A stretch of DNA of 61,480 bases from positions 1 to 61,480 of the forward strand of contig JABXIK010000041.1 of NCBI GenBank assembly GCA_013373125.1. The letters run 5' to 3'. The position numbers and the translations under genes are program-made. The notes under the pieces are model-generated. The model was not told the DNA's origin. It made no database searches and saw nothing but the letters and a program-made list of their open reading frames with translations. This stretch comes from Gammaproteobacteria bacterium. Lineage in GTDB: Bacteria; Pseudomonadota; Gammaproteobacteria; Pseudomonadales; Oceanobacteraceae. Of this stretch, positions 1 to 9,005 are shown one piece after another (position 1 is the stretch's first letter; every line of letters starts with the position of its first letter).

Positions 1-651
1 ATCGCTAATCGCTCGCGAATGCTTTTGGCTATCGTCAACGGAATTCGAGCTGTGGTATCTGAACGCTTTGCGGTTGCAGTCAAGCTTAATTCGGCTGATT
101 TCCAGCGAGGAGGCTTTAGTGCCGATGATGCAAAACAAGTGATCAGCATGCTTAATGAGTTGCGCGTTGATTTAGTGGAGATATCCGGTGGCAGTTATGA
201 AGCCCCCGCCATGCACGGCACAGCTAGAGACGGACGCACCTTGGCACGAGAGGCGTATTTTTTGGAGTTTGCCAAAGACATTCAAGCCACTGCCAAAATG
301 CCCATCATGGTGACAGGCGGAATTCGCCGCCGTGAGATTGCAGAGCAAGTAATCAATAGCAATATTCAAATGGTCGGCATGGGGACGGCTCTAGCCATTG
401 CCCCAAACACGCCATTAGACTGGTTAGAAGGAAAGAACACTCAACCTAAACTCGCCCAAATTAAATGGAAAAATAAACCACTGGCGTCTTTGGCATACAT
501 GGCCGTTGTGAAATACCAACTCAGCAAACACAGTGTCTATGCCAAAGCAAAGCCCAATGTATCTCCTCTTTGGGCATTGATAATCGAGCGTCTGGATAAC
601 ATCCTACTCAGTCGCGCTTATCGAAAACGCATGGCAAAACTTACACAATAA
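1..651 (+). CDS. NADH:flavin oxidoreductase / Old Yellow Enzyme family, C-terminal part
   Basis: The reading frame is open from the first base, so the gene starts outside the window; about 216 residues are visible. The visible part begins with NRSRMLLAIV, matching the NRxRF segment that follows the YGGS motif in Old Yellow Enzyme family TIM barrels. It continues with VEISGGSYE and the late-barrel MVTGGIR and MVGMGTALAI segments, which bind the FMN phosphate in this family. The product would be a cytosolic FMN-dependent NAD(P)H oxidoreductase acting on enones or enoyl-CoA. The substrate cannot be told from this fragment. The last 60 residues are a helical tail typical of the 2,4-dienoyl-CoA-reductase-like branch. 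Confidence 0.85.
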   Translation: MANRSRMLLAIVNGIRAVVSERFAVAVKLNSADFQRGGFSADDAKQVISMLNELRVDLVEISGGSYEAPAMHGTARDGRTLAREAYFLEFAKDIQATAKMPIMVTGGIRRREIAEQVINSNIQMVGMGTALAIAPNTPLDWLEGKNTQPKLAQIKWKNKPLASLAYMAVVKYQLSKHSVYAKAKPNVSPLWALIIERLDNILLSRAYRKRMAKLTQ

Positions 652-672
652 AAAAAACCCAGCAATGCTGGG
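650..672 (-). terminator. Intrinsic terminator of the small membrane protein gene
   Basis: CCCAGC-AAT-GCTGGG forms a 6-bp GC-rich stem (658-672). On the minus strand it is followed by a run of seven or more T. It lies downstream of the minus-strand small gene at 780-905 and faces the end of the plus-strand oxidoreductase gene. Confidence 0.65.
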
Positions 673-779
673 CTTAGGCAAAGCACATCCTGTGCAATGT
701 GTGCATCCTATACTTAGAGGGTTTTGTTACTGGAGTAACTCTGTGCTGGATGACAACCTCATCCACAAACGCACTCAGT

Positions 780-905
780 TTAGTGCTGAGTGTCGCCTTT
801 ATGTTTAGCAATATCGTTTTTAATGAAACGATACACACCGCCGAAAAACGCAATTGTTAAGGCGACAATTATGAAACCTGAAATCACATATTCATCAATA
901 TACAT
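780..905 (-). CDS. 41-residue single-pass membrane protein, hypothetical
   Basis: This is a short frame read on the minus strand, 41 residues, beginning MYIDEYVISGF. A GGAGG ribosome-binding site sits 6 bases before the ATG. Residues about 6-26 form one hydrophobic helix (VISGFIIVALTIAFFGGVY), followed by a basic/polar tail ending KGDTQH. An intrinsic terminator lies about 110 bases downstream on the same strand, which supports a real transcription unit. The shape resembles small accessory subunits of membrane complexes such as CcoQ- or CydX-like proteins, but I recognise no family. The function is unknown. Confidence 0.6.
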   Translation of the reverse strand: MYIDEYVISGFIIVALTIAFFGGVYRFIKNDIAKHKGDTQH

Positions 906-1053
906 GGTGTTACCTCCATGGGTTTAAATTGTTTACGATTTGATAATAGCTACCGATGGAAATAAAAAATTGACTCACATCAAGTGTGATTTGAGGTATG
1001 ACATGAGGCGGGAGGAAAGCTGATACAGGTCAATTTTCAGAGCAGATTGGGCA

Positions 1054-1506
1054 TTATTTATTTTGCTTTTCATTTTGTGCGGCCACCATGGAAGCCAGCT
1101 TTATAATTATTTGATCTTTAAACTTCTCTCGAATATCCGCATTTAATGCCCCCAATAATCGCCTATCCACCTTTAATAAGATGCACACTTCATTGGCGAT
1201 GACATTGGTTGTTCTAGGCGTGTTTTGTATAAATGCAATTTCCCCAAAAAAATCCCCTGGGGCCACTTGAGCCAGCGGTTCTTCTCGGCCGTCCAGCACT
1301 ACTCTGGCGGTACCACTTAGTAATATAAAGAAGGCCGTATCCAGTGTGTTCTGCTCAATGATGTATTCATCTTCTTGAGCCACATAAAACGCCGCTTCGG
1401 TATCGACAATTTTTTCTTTTTCAAACGAAGTAAATCCTTTAAAGAACGGCACTTTATTCAAGATAATCAGTATCTTACCTCGCCCCAATGTGGTGATCCT
1501 TTTCAT
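1054..1506 (-). CDS. Cyclic nucleotide-binding domain protein (Crp/PKA-R type sensor, no HTH)
   Basis: About 150 residues. The ATG at 1506 was chosen because GGGGAGG lies 5 bases upstream; a longer frame would place that ribosome-binding site inside the coding region. Residues about 20-135 form one cNMP-binding beta-barrel, with the phosphate-binding cassette PGDFFGEIAFIQNTPRTTN (the family pattern is GExAL...R[AS]). The C-terminus is a short helix and there is no DNA-binding domain, so it is probably a stand-alone sensor or adaptor, not a Crp-type regulator. The ligand is unknown. It is transcribed alone and diverges from the next gene. Confidence 0.8.
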   Translation of the reverse strand: MKRITTLGRGKILIILNKVPFFKGFTSFEKEKIVDTEAAFYVAQEDEYIIEQNTLDTAFFILLSGTARVVLDGREEPLAQVAPGDFFGEIAFIQNTPRTTNVIANEVCILLKVDRRLLGALNADIREKFKDQIIIKLASMVAAQNEKQNK

Positions 1507-1639
1507 AGGCCTCCCCAGATGATTCTTATCCACTCACATAAGCTTAGCTCAGCTCTGTGCTGGACGGGCGATTATTGCATTCACTGCTAGACTGAAGAGA
1601 CAACAGGACGTTTCCGATACTTTTCTGGCTTTTAATATC

Positions 1640-3007
1640 ATGAAGAAATTAACGCTAACTCTATTAGCTTTATTTTGCATAATAGCGGCCCTTACCAGCT
1701 ATGCAGAAGATGCAGAAGAAAGTACGCCGACTAATCTCACCCCCGCTCAAACCGAACAAGCTCGCATGGATGCCTTAGCCGTACTCATTAAGCGCCAGCA
1801 ATATCCACAAGCATATGAGCTAGCAAGTCGCATGCTGGATGCGAACGAAGGCCTACCAAAATTCGATTTTCAATACGGTATGGCAGCCGTTGAAAGCGGG
1901 CACTACGATCAAGCATTGTTTGCATTCGAGCGGCTCGTATTGGGTTTTCCTAATCAACCTCGCTATCGCTTAGAACTAGCTCGTACCCACTTTTATTTAC
2001 GCAACTTGGTACGTGCCGAAGTGGAATTCAATAACGTGCTCAAACAAAACCCGCCTGAGCCCGTTAAGAAAAATGTATTACTCTTTTTAGATCGCATTGC
2101 CGAACTGAAACGCAGTGTGGAATCTAAATTCATGTTGGTTTTGGATGTAGGCGGCGGTTATGACAGTAACATTAACAGTGCCACCAGCGAAAAAGAATTG
2201 CCCAAAGAAGAGCTCATCTTCCCTGTGGACATTACTCTAGACGATGCCAGCCGTGAAACCGGCAGCGCCTACTGGAGTGCTCTTGCGCACATGCTATACA
2301 TCGCGCCGCTCACCAAAACCAGTGCTCTAGATCTTCGCTTCGTTGCCTCTAATCGCAGTAATTCCGAAACCCCAATTTACGATCTCACCACTGCCATGGG
2401 TGAAGCCGGTTACAGCTTTTATACTGGCCCCGTGAAATGGCGAGGCGCCGGGCGCTATCAATACGTGCAACTGGATGGAGATGAGTTGTTAAACAGCCAA
2501 TCACTTCTTGGCCAAGCAAATTGGATTTTAGGCGGCGGTGCCAACATCGGCTTTGGCGTGAATTATGGCACATCAATCTATCCAGAAGTGGATGATGGTG
2601 ACATCACGCAACAACAGTTCAATCTTTCTTACGCCAGCGCCCCGAAAAAAGAAAATTGGAAGATCACCTTCATTTTCGGCACCGACAGCGCCGATGAATC
2701 CAGTAATGAACACAATGGAAAAAGCTATCAAGGCTTTACCTATCAAAGCACGTCTTTTACCAGTCAGCGCTCCAGTAGTTACTGGATGTTAAGTGTATTA
2801 AGCAGTGAATATGACGCCATCAATGCGGCTTTGTATAGCAAGTTACGCAAAGATCAAAATGCCACGTTTGGCATTGGCTGGCGTTATAACTTTAGTTCCA
2901 GTTTTAGTTTTCGAAACGATTACAGCTTTACCTATAACGACAGTTCGTTGGAAGCCAACACCTACCAAAGAGGCAAGGCTGAAGTGGGTTTGACTTACAG
3001 TTTTTAA
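1640..3007 (+). CDS. TPR + outer-membrane beta-barrel protein, Slam / type XI secretion (DUF560)-like
   Basis: 455 residues. A Sec signal peptide covers residues 1-22 (cleavage after SYA). Residues about 38-150 are helical TPR-like repeats (QYPQAYELASRMLD, YDQALFAFERLV, VRAEVEFNNVL). From about residue 165 to the end the sequence alternates like an outer-membrane barrel (LVLDVGGGYDSNIN) and ends in the classic YSF C-terminal signature. A periplasmic TPR domain plus a roughly 290-residue barrel is the plan of Slam/type XI (DUF560) translocators, which move surface lipoproteins or soluble partners across the outer membrane. The gene lies 36 bp upstream of a likely cargo gene. The family call rests on architecture and residue pattern, not on a search. 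Confidence 0.65.
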   Translation: MKKLTLTLLALFCIIAALTSYAEDAEESTPTNLTPAQTEQARMDALAVLIKRQQYPQAYELASRMLDANEGLPKFDFQYGMAAVESGHYDQALFAFERLVLGFPNQPRYRLELARTHFYLRNLVRAEVEFNNVLKQNPPEPVKKNVLLFLDRIAELKRSVESKFMLVLDVGGGYDSNINSATSEKELPKEELIFPVDITLDDASRETGSAYWSALAHMLYIAPLTKTSALDLRFVASNRSNSETPIYDLTTAMGEAGYSFYTGPVKWRGAGRYQYVQLDGDELLNSQSLLGQANWILGGGANIGFGVNYGTSIYPEVDDGDITQQQFNLSYASAPKKENWKITFIFGTDSADESSNEHNGKSYQGFTYQSTSFTSQRSSSYWMLSVLSSEYDAINAALYSKLRKDQNATFGIGWRYNFSSSFSFRNDYSFTYNDSSLEANTYQRGKAEVGLTYSF

Positions 3008-3043
3008 ATCCAAAGTTGATTGAACAACCTTGGGGGAGGCAGT

Positions 3044-5572
3044 ATGAAAGTGTTACACCGCATCATCTTAATTATGGGGATGATTTTACTCACCGCACAG
3101 CTTGCATGGTCAGCGCCTTTAGCCGGCCATGTGATTCTTACCAAAGGCAACGTGACCGCCACAGCAGAAGATGGCAGCAACCGCGCCCTTAAACGCCGCA
3201 GTGAAATTTTCAACGGCGATGTCATTCGCACCGGGCCAGCAGGTTCGGTGCAAATTCGTTTTATTGATAAAGCGCTCATGACAATTAAAGCCAATAGCGA
3301 AATGAATATGGAAGCTTACTTGCTAGCGCAAGAAGGCAACGCCGAACAAAAAGAACAAGTCTTAATGAGTTTGGTGAAAGGCGGATTTCGTACCATTACC
3401 GGCACCATAGGTAAAGGCGATAAAAGTGCCTATAAAGTCAATACGCCTGCGGCATCCATAGGTATTCGCGGCACCAATTATGAAGTACAACAAGAAGCCG
3501 ACGGTGGCTTTGTTATGGGTGTCTACAGCGGCGGCATTCAAGTGGAAAACGAAGCGGGCACCATTGATTTGGGTGAAGGCGCCGACTTTAATTTTACCCG
3601 TGTTAAACCTAAGTCCCCCCCCAAAGGATTACTAGCACCACCACCTTCACTCGGTGAAAACTCAGCCACGGAGCAATCCGATGAAGAAGAAAACTCGGAA
3701 GAAGGCGCTGACGACAACAACGATGAAGGCAACGATGACGGCGAAAGTGATTCAGATTCCGCTGAAAATGATGGCGGTGACGATGACGGCGGTGATGATA
3801 ACAATTCAGGAATTTTTGCAGGTACCGACAACAATACAGGTGATGTAGAGAATGAAGTCACCAACGCCATCGACAGTAAATTATCAGAAACCATTGAAGA
3901 AACCAAAGATGAATTCGTCGATGCCGGTGGCGCGGATCAGCTCATTTTAGATGCATTGGTCGAAGCCGGTATTTTGCAAATTGGTCAAAGTCTAACTGAT
4001 TTAGATGCCGATCTATTGGCCCTAGTCGAAGCTTGGCTCGCCGATCCTACAACGATTGACGCTCTGTTAGCCGCAATCCAAGATGCGTTCAATCAAATAG
4101 CGAATTCAACATTTGATTTTTCAGACCCATACGCAGGCATAACCGCCAGCACTACTAGCCCATTCGATACAACTGTCATCAGTGGGCAAGAATATGGGTT
4201 AGCCGAAACTGGCAAACTTGCCGTGTTAGCCATACCCGTTAATTCTTCATCCAATTATGTGGGTGAGTCTCCGAACATCCAGACCTTGGAGGCTCAGCTA
4301 ACGTCGCCGGATATCATTAATGACGCCAATTTTGTAAGTTACGATTATGCCTCAAATGGCAGTGCCACAATTAACTTACGATATACACTAATTAATTTAA
4401 CGACAGGCGAACGCAACGAATACGACATCGACATCTTATTTGACGCGGCCATGGCCACAAAAGATGACGTCTTCGGACAAATTAGTGGCGCGTTAACTGA
4501 AAACGATGTTTATCGACTCAATGGCGTTGAGCAAAGTGGTAACGGTGCTCCAGGTCACGTGACCTTTAGCTACAACACATCTACGGGCAACCTTGACTTT
4601 ATTCCCACAACAGATGCGAATAATTTCATGGTGGAAATGGAGATCCATGTGGATGCAAATACTGCGTCCGGACAAGCCCTGTTAGGACAGTTAGGCAATG
4701 GCAGTTCACTCGATGATTTTTGGTACGCCGATGCAGGCTTGGATATGGTCATAGGTAACGGTTCCATTGATGCAGACGGTCGCCCAATCTTGGTATTAAA
4801 AGATACAGATACCTACACAGACGAAAACAATAACCAAGTAACCGATAATCGCATCGAAGTCGTCACTAAAATACCGGCTGATACCACCACATCATCATTA
4901 TTGTCTTTTGCCAATTGTGTCAGCAACAATCTCACTTGCGATATTCAAGTGGACAATGTTGCAGCCGCCAGCAATATTCGCTGGGGTGCTTGGCTCACAG
5001 AACCTGGTAAAGGCATTCAAATTGTCGAGTTTCATGAAAATGATTCCACTATTGAAACCGATAGCGAGGAACAAGTACTGGCCTTTTGGTTAGCCGCAGA
5101 ACGGGCCGACATCAATCAGCTAACCGGTACGGCAAATTTCAGTACCGATAGCGATTGCTTGAAGTTCGGACAGTGCATTGGCTTTAGCGATGACGGCATT
5201 GTGCAATCTCTTTCGGCTAATTTTGATGTGAACTTTAATACCGGAGCCATCACCAATGGTAACCTCACGCTGCAAACCAGTGACAACCCAAGCATTGGAG
5301 TACTTGGCACAACGCCAGGCGACGTGGCTTCCACTTGGAGTGTAAATTTTTCTGGCTCAATGGTGAATGATGGAACGATGCAACCAGAATTTCAGACTCA
5401 AACATTGTCGGGCACGGTTACTGACAGTGCAGGCACCCATGGCTCAATTATTGGTAACATTGGTGGTATCTTTGTGAAACCCGGTGATACCTTTGCAGGT
5501 GGTTATAATCTAGGAACCGCAGATGGTTCCAACAAACACGCCGCCGGTGTATTTACCATGGACAAACAATAA
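3044..5572 (+). CDS. FecR-domain exported protein with acidic linker and TbpB-like C-terminal barrel
   Basis: 842 residues. The start is the ATG at 3044, with GGGGGAGG just upstream. A signal peptide covers residues 1-23 (cleavage near AWSAPL), without a lipobox Cys. Residues about 25-190 are a FecR domain (GNVTATAED, GDVIRTGPAGSVQIRF, NTPAASIGIRGTNYEV). A very acidic Asp/Glu/Asn-rich linker follows at about 205-260, then a long beta-rich region. The last 150 residues carry the pattern SGTVTDS..GSIIGNIGGIFV..FAGGYNL, like the small beta-barrel of TbpB/Slam cargo. FecR modules here are periplasmic or surface scaffold domains, not the TonB-linked sigma regulator FecR. With the upstream DUF560-like barrel it forms a probable exporter-cargo pair. 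The natural ligand is unknown. Confidence 0.7.
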   Translation: MKVLHRIILIMGMILLTAQLAWSAPLAGHVILTKGNVTATAEDGSNRALKRRSEIFNGDVIRTGPAGSVQIRFIDKALMTIKANSEMNMEAYLLAQEGNAEQKEQVLMSLVKGGFRTITGTIGKGDKSAYKVNTPAASIGIRGTNYEVQQEADGGFVMGVYSGGIQVENEAGTIDLGEGADFNFTRVKPKSPPKGLLAPPPSLGENSATEQSDEEENSEEGADDNNDEGNDDGESDSDSAENDGGDDDGGDDNNSGIFAGTDNNTGDVENEVTNAIDSKLSETIEETKDEFVDAGGADQLILDALVEAGILQIGQSLTDLDADLLALVEAWLADPTTIDALLAAIQDAFNQIANSTFDFSDPYAGITASTTSPFDTTVISGQEYGLAETGKLAVLAIPVNSSSNYVGESPNIQTLEAQLTSPDIINDANFVSYDYASNGSATINLRYTLINLTTGERNEYDIDILFDAAMATKDDVFGQISGALTENDVYRLNGVEQSGNGAPGHVTFSYNTSTGNLDFIPTTDANNFMVEMEIHVDANTASGQALLGQLGNGSSLDDFWYADAGLDMVIGNGSIDADGRPILVLKDTDTYTDENNNQVTDNRIEVVTKIPADTTTSSLLSFANCVSNNLTCDIQVDNVAAASNIRWGAWLTEPGKGIQIVEFHENDSTIETDSEEQVLAFWLAAERADINQLTGTANFSTDSDCLKFGQCIGFSDDGIVQSLSANFDVNFNTGAITNGNLTLQTSDNPSIGVLGTTPGDVASTWSVNFSGSMVNDGTMQPEFQTQTLSGTVTDSAGTHGSIIGNIGGIFVKPGDTFAGGYNLGTADGSNKHAAGVFTMDKQ

Positions 5573-5586
5573 TTCTAACAAGACAC

Positions 5587-5617
5587 AAAAAAGCCCAGCA
5601 ATATGCTGGGCTTTTTT
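5587..5617. terminator. Bidirectional intrinsic terminator between convergent genes
   Basis: AAGCCCAGCA-ATA-TGCTGGGCTT is a perfect 10-bp stem (5591-5613), preceded by an A-run and followed by a T-run. It can end both the FecR-domain gene (+) and the phosphoesterase gene (-). Confidence 0.9.
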
Positions 5618-5629
5618 GTGATAAGACTT

Positions 5630-6463
5630 TTATCGGTTTCTGACTTGTGCCACTTCGCAGCGACTCAAGTTACAGTTTTCCAAAGTAAATCCGGCAGGAT
5701 TAATACTTAATAAGCCGAACTCTTTTTCTTTTGTAAACGTAGTGGCAAAGTGTGGAAGTTGCACATCCGCAAGTTGCCAGTAATCAAAGCGATGCACATG
5801 TCCGTGTACCCCTAAATCCACACCCATATCTTTTAATTCACGACTCAATTCCAAATCTTTATCCCATGGGGGGATATGACTGAACACTATAGTGTAATCG
5901 CGTAATTCATCTCCTTGGGTTTCTTGCGCTAACCAATCTCGATCAGGCACATTGGCAAATTCGTATTTGTTGTCGTTATAGGCAATGAATTTACTGTTTT
6001 GATAAGTAAAACTGTAATCCTGTGGGCCAAATACGTTATCCCAAATTTCTTCACCAAACGCTAATGCATCATGATTACCAATCACAGCGAAAATAGGTTG
6101 CTTGGATTTTTCCATTACCTTACATACCCACTCGTATTCTGCCTTAATACCGGTATCCGCAAGATCACCCGTTAAAAGTACAAAGTCTACTTCCGGTAAC
6201 GTATTCACATGCTCCAAAATATCTTGGAATGTTCCTGGGTACGCTTGTGGATCACTGATTAACGCTACTTGATACGTATCTCTTGGTCCCACTTGTTTTT
6301 CGTATTCAGCTAAACGCTTGATATTGTATTCAATGGAAACTCGATCAGAGCAATCTGGATTCGTGGCCCATGGGCTCACTTCGTAATCACATGCCGCTAA
6401 CACAAACGCCATCAAGGTGAACAACGCAATGTTGGATTTGAGTTTTAACATTTTAAAAAACAT
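5630..6463 (-). CDS. Calcineurin-like metallophosphoesterase, probable lipoprotein
   Basis: About 277 residues. The ATG at 6463 has GGAG 6 bases upstream. The N-terminus is a lipoprotein signal with lipobox LAAC. Metallophosphoesterase motifs appear in order: ISDPQ, GDLADTG, GNHD, FSHIPP and GHVH, the metal-ligand set of the calcineurin fold. The first motif has Gln where many members have His (DxH), as in the purple-acid/CSTP1-like branch, so the metal site is a variant one. It is probably a periplasmic lipid-anchored phosphatase or phosphodiesterase with unknown substrate. It overlaps the upstream barrel-like gene by 11 bases, so the two are co-translated. Confidence 0.85.
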   Translation of the reverse strand: MFFKMLKLKSNIALFTLMAFVLAACDYEVSPWATNPDCSDRVSIEYNIKRLAEYEKQVGPRDTYQVALISDPQAYPGTFQDILEHVNTLPEVDFVLLTGDLADTGIKAEYEWVCKVMEKSKQPIFAVIGNHDALAFGEEIWDNVFGPQDYSFTYQNSKFIAYNDNKYEFANVPDRDWLAQETQGDELRDYTIVFSHIPPWDKDLELSRELKDMGVDLGVHGHVHRFDYWQLADVQLPHFATTFTKEKEFGLLSINPAGFTLENCNLSRCEVAQVRNR

Positions 6464-7007
6464 AACGCACTCCAAAACCCCAGTTAGTGATGCCTTCTAA
6501 GCCAAAGTAATCGTAATTATCTCGATAAAATTCTGGTTCGCGCACATAGCCAAGTAGACCCACGTCAACAATGGACATGTCGAAATAAGCATTCACTTTT
6601 TGTGTTACCTGCAATGAGGCTTGATAATTAAATACGATGCGCAATGCCGAGGGTGCGTAATACCCTTCAGGGTAACGATCCGGCAGAATCAAAAATAAAT
6701 CCGAATGATCCCCAATAAGAAACCCAGCACCTACGCTGAACGGTTTAAATGTCATGCCACCAATATTCCATTGAGCCACGTGGTCATAACGGTAACGCAA
6801 TGAATACAACATCATTTCTCTGTGGTATGACAGCTTAGGTACATAGCCTGCACCCACCATAACGTTATGGCGTTCATTAAAGCGTGCACCATAGGAAACA
6901 TGGCCTAGACCCATTAAAGAGCCCGATTGCACGTCCATATATTCTTCCATTGCCCAACTGGACAGGGTTAAGGACATAAGCAAGATCGCCCAAAAAACTC
7001 GCAACAC
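6453..7007 (-). CDS. Small exported beta-rich (outer-membrane barrel-like) protein
   Basis: About 184 residues from the GTG at 7007, or TTG at 7004; GAGG lies 5-8 bases upstream and the next hydrophobic stretch then forms a normal signal peptide (cleavage near SSWA). The rest alternates hydrophobic and polar residues with many aromatics (YGARFNERHNVMVGAGYVP, WGFGVRYVF) and ends in Phe, as outer-membrane barrels do. With about 165 mature residues it would fit an 8-stranded barrel. I do not recognise the family. It is the first gene of a two-gene unit with the lipoprotein phosphoesterase. Confidence 0.6.
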   Translation of the reverse strand: MLRVFWAILLMSLTLSSWAMEEYMDVQSGSLMGLGHVSYGARFNERHNVMVGAGYVPKLSYHREMMLYSLRYRYDHVAQWNIGGMTFKPFSVGAGFLIGDHSDLFLILPDRYPEGYYAPSALRIVFNYQASLQVTQKVNAYFDMSIVDVGLLGYVREPEFYRDNYDYFGLEGITNWGFGVRYVF

Positions 7008-7088
7008 AATTACCTCACTCAATTGGCATAAATCGCCGTAACTATTCAGTGAACGCATTTAATCGAAACAAACAGAAAGGAACTAGAC

Positions 7089-7265
7089 GTGAAAATGGAA
7101 CGATTAAATCGAAATATTCGAACAAAATGTGAAAACCGGCCTGAAAGGCCCATGAATACTGGCCCCAAGCCTTTAAACAAAAACAATTATCGTTATTGTT
7201 CTATTTTGAGGACAGTCCGTTATTACAGACTTTTGCATGAGGTTATGAGCCATCACATTGCGTAA
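7089..7265 (+). CDS. Possible 58-residue basic protein, doubtful
   Basis: In the 320-bp gap between two minus-strand genes there is a plus-strand frame from GTG 7089, with AAGGA 7-8 bases upstream. It encodes a small Arg/Asn-rich basic protein ending VMSHHIA. The family is unknown and there is no clear promoter or terminator. The frame may be fortuitous; only the ribosome-binding site and the lack of an alternative explanation for the gap support it. Confidence 0.2.
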   Translation: MKMERLNRNIRTKCENRPERPMNTGPKPLNKNNYRYCSILRTVRYYRLLHEVMSHHIA

Positions 7266-7330
7266 CGCACTGCCACACAGCTCATACAAAAGAGAAACAA
7301 AAGTGAAGCCAAAAGGATTTACCTAGGCAC

Positions 7331-8005
7331 TCACCCCTGATAAGCGTTAAAAAATGCTCGAATATCGGCAAACAGATAAGTAGGAGCAAGGGCCTCAAGG
7401 TTCACACCCTGATGATACCCCTGTAATAATGCCACGCAGTCAATCTTGGCCTGCTGCGCGCACACAATATCGGATCGGCTATCCCCCACCATTATACAAG
7501 ATTCCGGGCGAGCACCGAGTTGCTCTGTAATATGCAATAACGGCAATGGGCTTGGTTTCTTTTCGGCCAAGCTATCACCGCCAATGACCATGTTAAAATA
7601 ATGAGCCAATCCCAAGTTTTCTAATAATTCCGGTAAGAACTGCTCAGGTTTATTCGTAAGCAACGCCAGTTGTTTACCCTGTGCGCTGAGCCATTCAAGC
7701 AGTTCTGCAACCCCCTCATATAAGCGGCTGCCTTCACACAATACGTCAGCGTAACAACCTAAAAATGTTGCATGAATTTGCGTTACTTCATTTTCCTGCA
7801 GATCCGGTTGCACTGCCTGTGCCGCACGAGCCACTAATTTAGCACTGCCATTGCCCACCCAAGTACGCACCTGATCATTGCTCACATTCGCCAAGTCATG
7901 ACGCGTTAACGCTTGATTTAATGCCAAGGCAAGATCCGGCACGCTGTCTACTAGGGTGCCGTCTAGATCAAATATGATCGTGGAATATTTTGAAAATACA
8001 GTCAT
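7331..8005 (-). CDS. gph: Phosphoglycolate phosphatase (HAD family)
   Basis: About 224 residues. HAD motif I is FDLDGTLVD (nucleophile Asp near residue 14), motif II LLTNKP and motif IV VGDSRSD; the helical cap lies between I and II. The family hydrolyses 2-phosphoglycolate, formed during DNA repair and by oxygenase side reactions. It follows rpe on the same strand, the usual order in gammaproteobacteria. The ATG at 8005 is preceded by GGAGG, which is also the 3' arm of the rpe terminator hairpin, so terminator and ribosome-binding site overlap. Confidence 0.9.
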   Translation of the reverse strand: MTVFSKYSTIIFDLDGTLVDSVPDLALALNQALTRHDLANVSNDQVRTWVGNGSAKLVARAAQAVQPDLQENEVTQIHATFLGCYADVLCEGSRLYEGVAELLEWLSAQGKQLALLTNKPEQFLPELLENLGLAHYFNMVIGGDSLAEKKPSPLPLLHITEQLGARPESCIMVGDSRSDIVCAQQAKIDCVALLQGYHQGVNLEALAPTYLFADIRAFFNAYQG

Positions 8006-8028
8006 AAAAAAAGCCTCCAATGGAGGCT
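8006..8028 (-). terminator. Terminator hairpin after rpe that contains the gph ribosome-binding site
   Basis: On the minus strand AGCCTCCA and TGGAGGCT form a near-perfect palindrome (8012-8028), followed by seven T and then the gph ATG. The downstream arm holds GGAGG, the only good ribosome-binding site for gph. When folded, the hairpin would both end transcription and hide that site. Confidence 0.75.
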
Positions 8029-8046
8029 CTCAAATTTAAAGAATAA

Positions 8047-8736
8047 TTAAGCAGTGGCTTTGGCGATTTCTTCGCGCATTGCTGCGATTGTGGCTTGATA
8101 ATCTGGCGCATTAAAAATCGCAGAACCTGCCACGAAGGTATCGGCACCTGCTGCGGCGATCTCACCAATGTTATCCACTTTCACACCGCCATCGATCTCT
8201 AAACGGATATCAAAGCCGGATGCATCAATTTTAGCGCGGGCCTCTTTTAGTTTGTCTAACGTAGCCGGAATAAAACTTTGGCCACCAAAGCCTGGGTTCA
8301 CCGACATAAGCAGTATCATGTCCACTTTATCCATTACATAGTCTAGGTAATGTAATGGTGTTGCAGGGTTAAACACCAAACCCGATTTACAGCCAGCACT
8401 TTTAATCAACTGCAATGAGCGGTCAATGTGGTCCGATGCTTCTGGGTGGAAGGTAATGTAACTGGCACCGGCTTCGGCAAAATCCCCAATCATGCGATCC
8501 ACAGGGCTCACCATTAAATGTACATCAATAGGCGCGATCACACCGTGATTACGCAAGGCTTTGCACACCATAGGGCCGATCGTGAGATTTGGCACATAGT
8601 GATTATCCATCACATCAAAGTGCACAATATCGGCACCGGCCGCTAATACGTTATCCACTTCTTCACCCAAACGGGCAAAATCCGCAGACAAAATGGACGG
8701 GGCGATCAATGGGGTTTTGTTAGATGCCGTGCTCAT
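8047..8736 (-). CDS. rpe: Ribulose-phosphate 3-epimerase
   Basis: 229 residues, a complete TIM barrel. [15 protein letters not shown] at the N-terminus is the family signature. [17 protein letters not shown] and the VHLMV strand supply metal-binding His/Asp, and the C-terminal GGVKVDN and VAGSAIF bind phosphate. It interconverts D-ribulose 5-phosphate and D-xylulose 5-phosphate in the pentose phosphate pathway (cytosol). The ATG at 8736 is placed after GAGGTGAG; a GTG four codons earlier overlaps that ribosome-binding site. It is followed by gph. Confidence 0.95.
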   Translation of the reverse strand: MSTASNKTPLIAPSILSADFARLGEEVDNVLAAGADIVHFDVMDNHYVPNLTIGPMVCKALRNHGVIAPIDVHLMVSPVDRMIGDFAEAGASYITFHPEASDHIDRSLQLIKSAGCKSGLVFNPATPLHYLDYVMDKVDMILLMSVNPGFGGQSFIPATLDKLKEARAKIDASGFDIRLEIDGGVKVDNIGEIAAAGADTFVAGSAIFNAPDYQATIAAMREEIAKATA

Positions 8737-8886
8737 GATTACTCTCACCTCAAATCAAGGGCGCCATTGTACCTATTTTTAAGAAAAATGCCTCTTACCG
8801 GTTGTAACGCAAGCTAATGCCTAAGTTAGTGCTTATTCACAACTTTGTTATAAGCATTTTGCTTTTACATGACATTTTGATTAATC

Positions 8887-8916
8887 TTCACCGCTCTGTC
8901 GCAGGGGGCCTATAAT
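8887..8916 (+). promoter_or_regulatory. Candidate sigma-70 promoter for plsC
   Basis: A perfect TATAAT (8911-8916) with TTCACC 18 bases upstream (4/6 match to TTGACA), about 90 bases before the plsC start, in the divergent gap between rpe and plsC. Confidence 0.45.
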
Positions 8917-9005
8917 CATAATAACGCTCATTCATTGGCACTCAGGCAGGCAATAAAAAAACAATAACAAAAATAGCGACTACGTTTCTCAATTTAGGCT
9001 CAATT

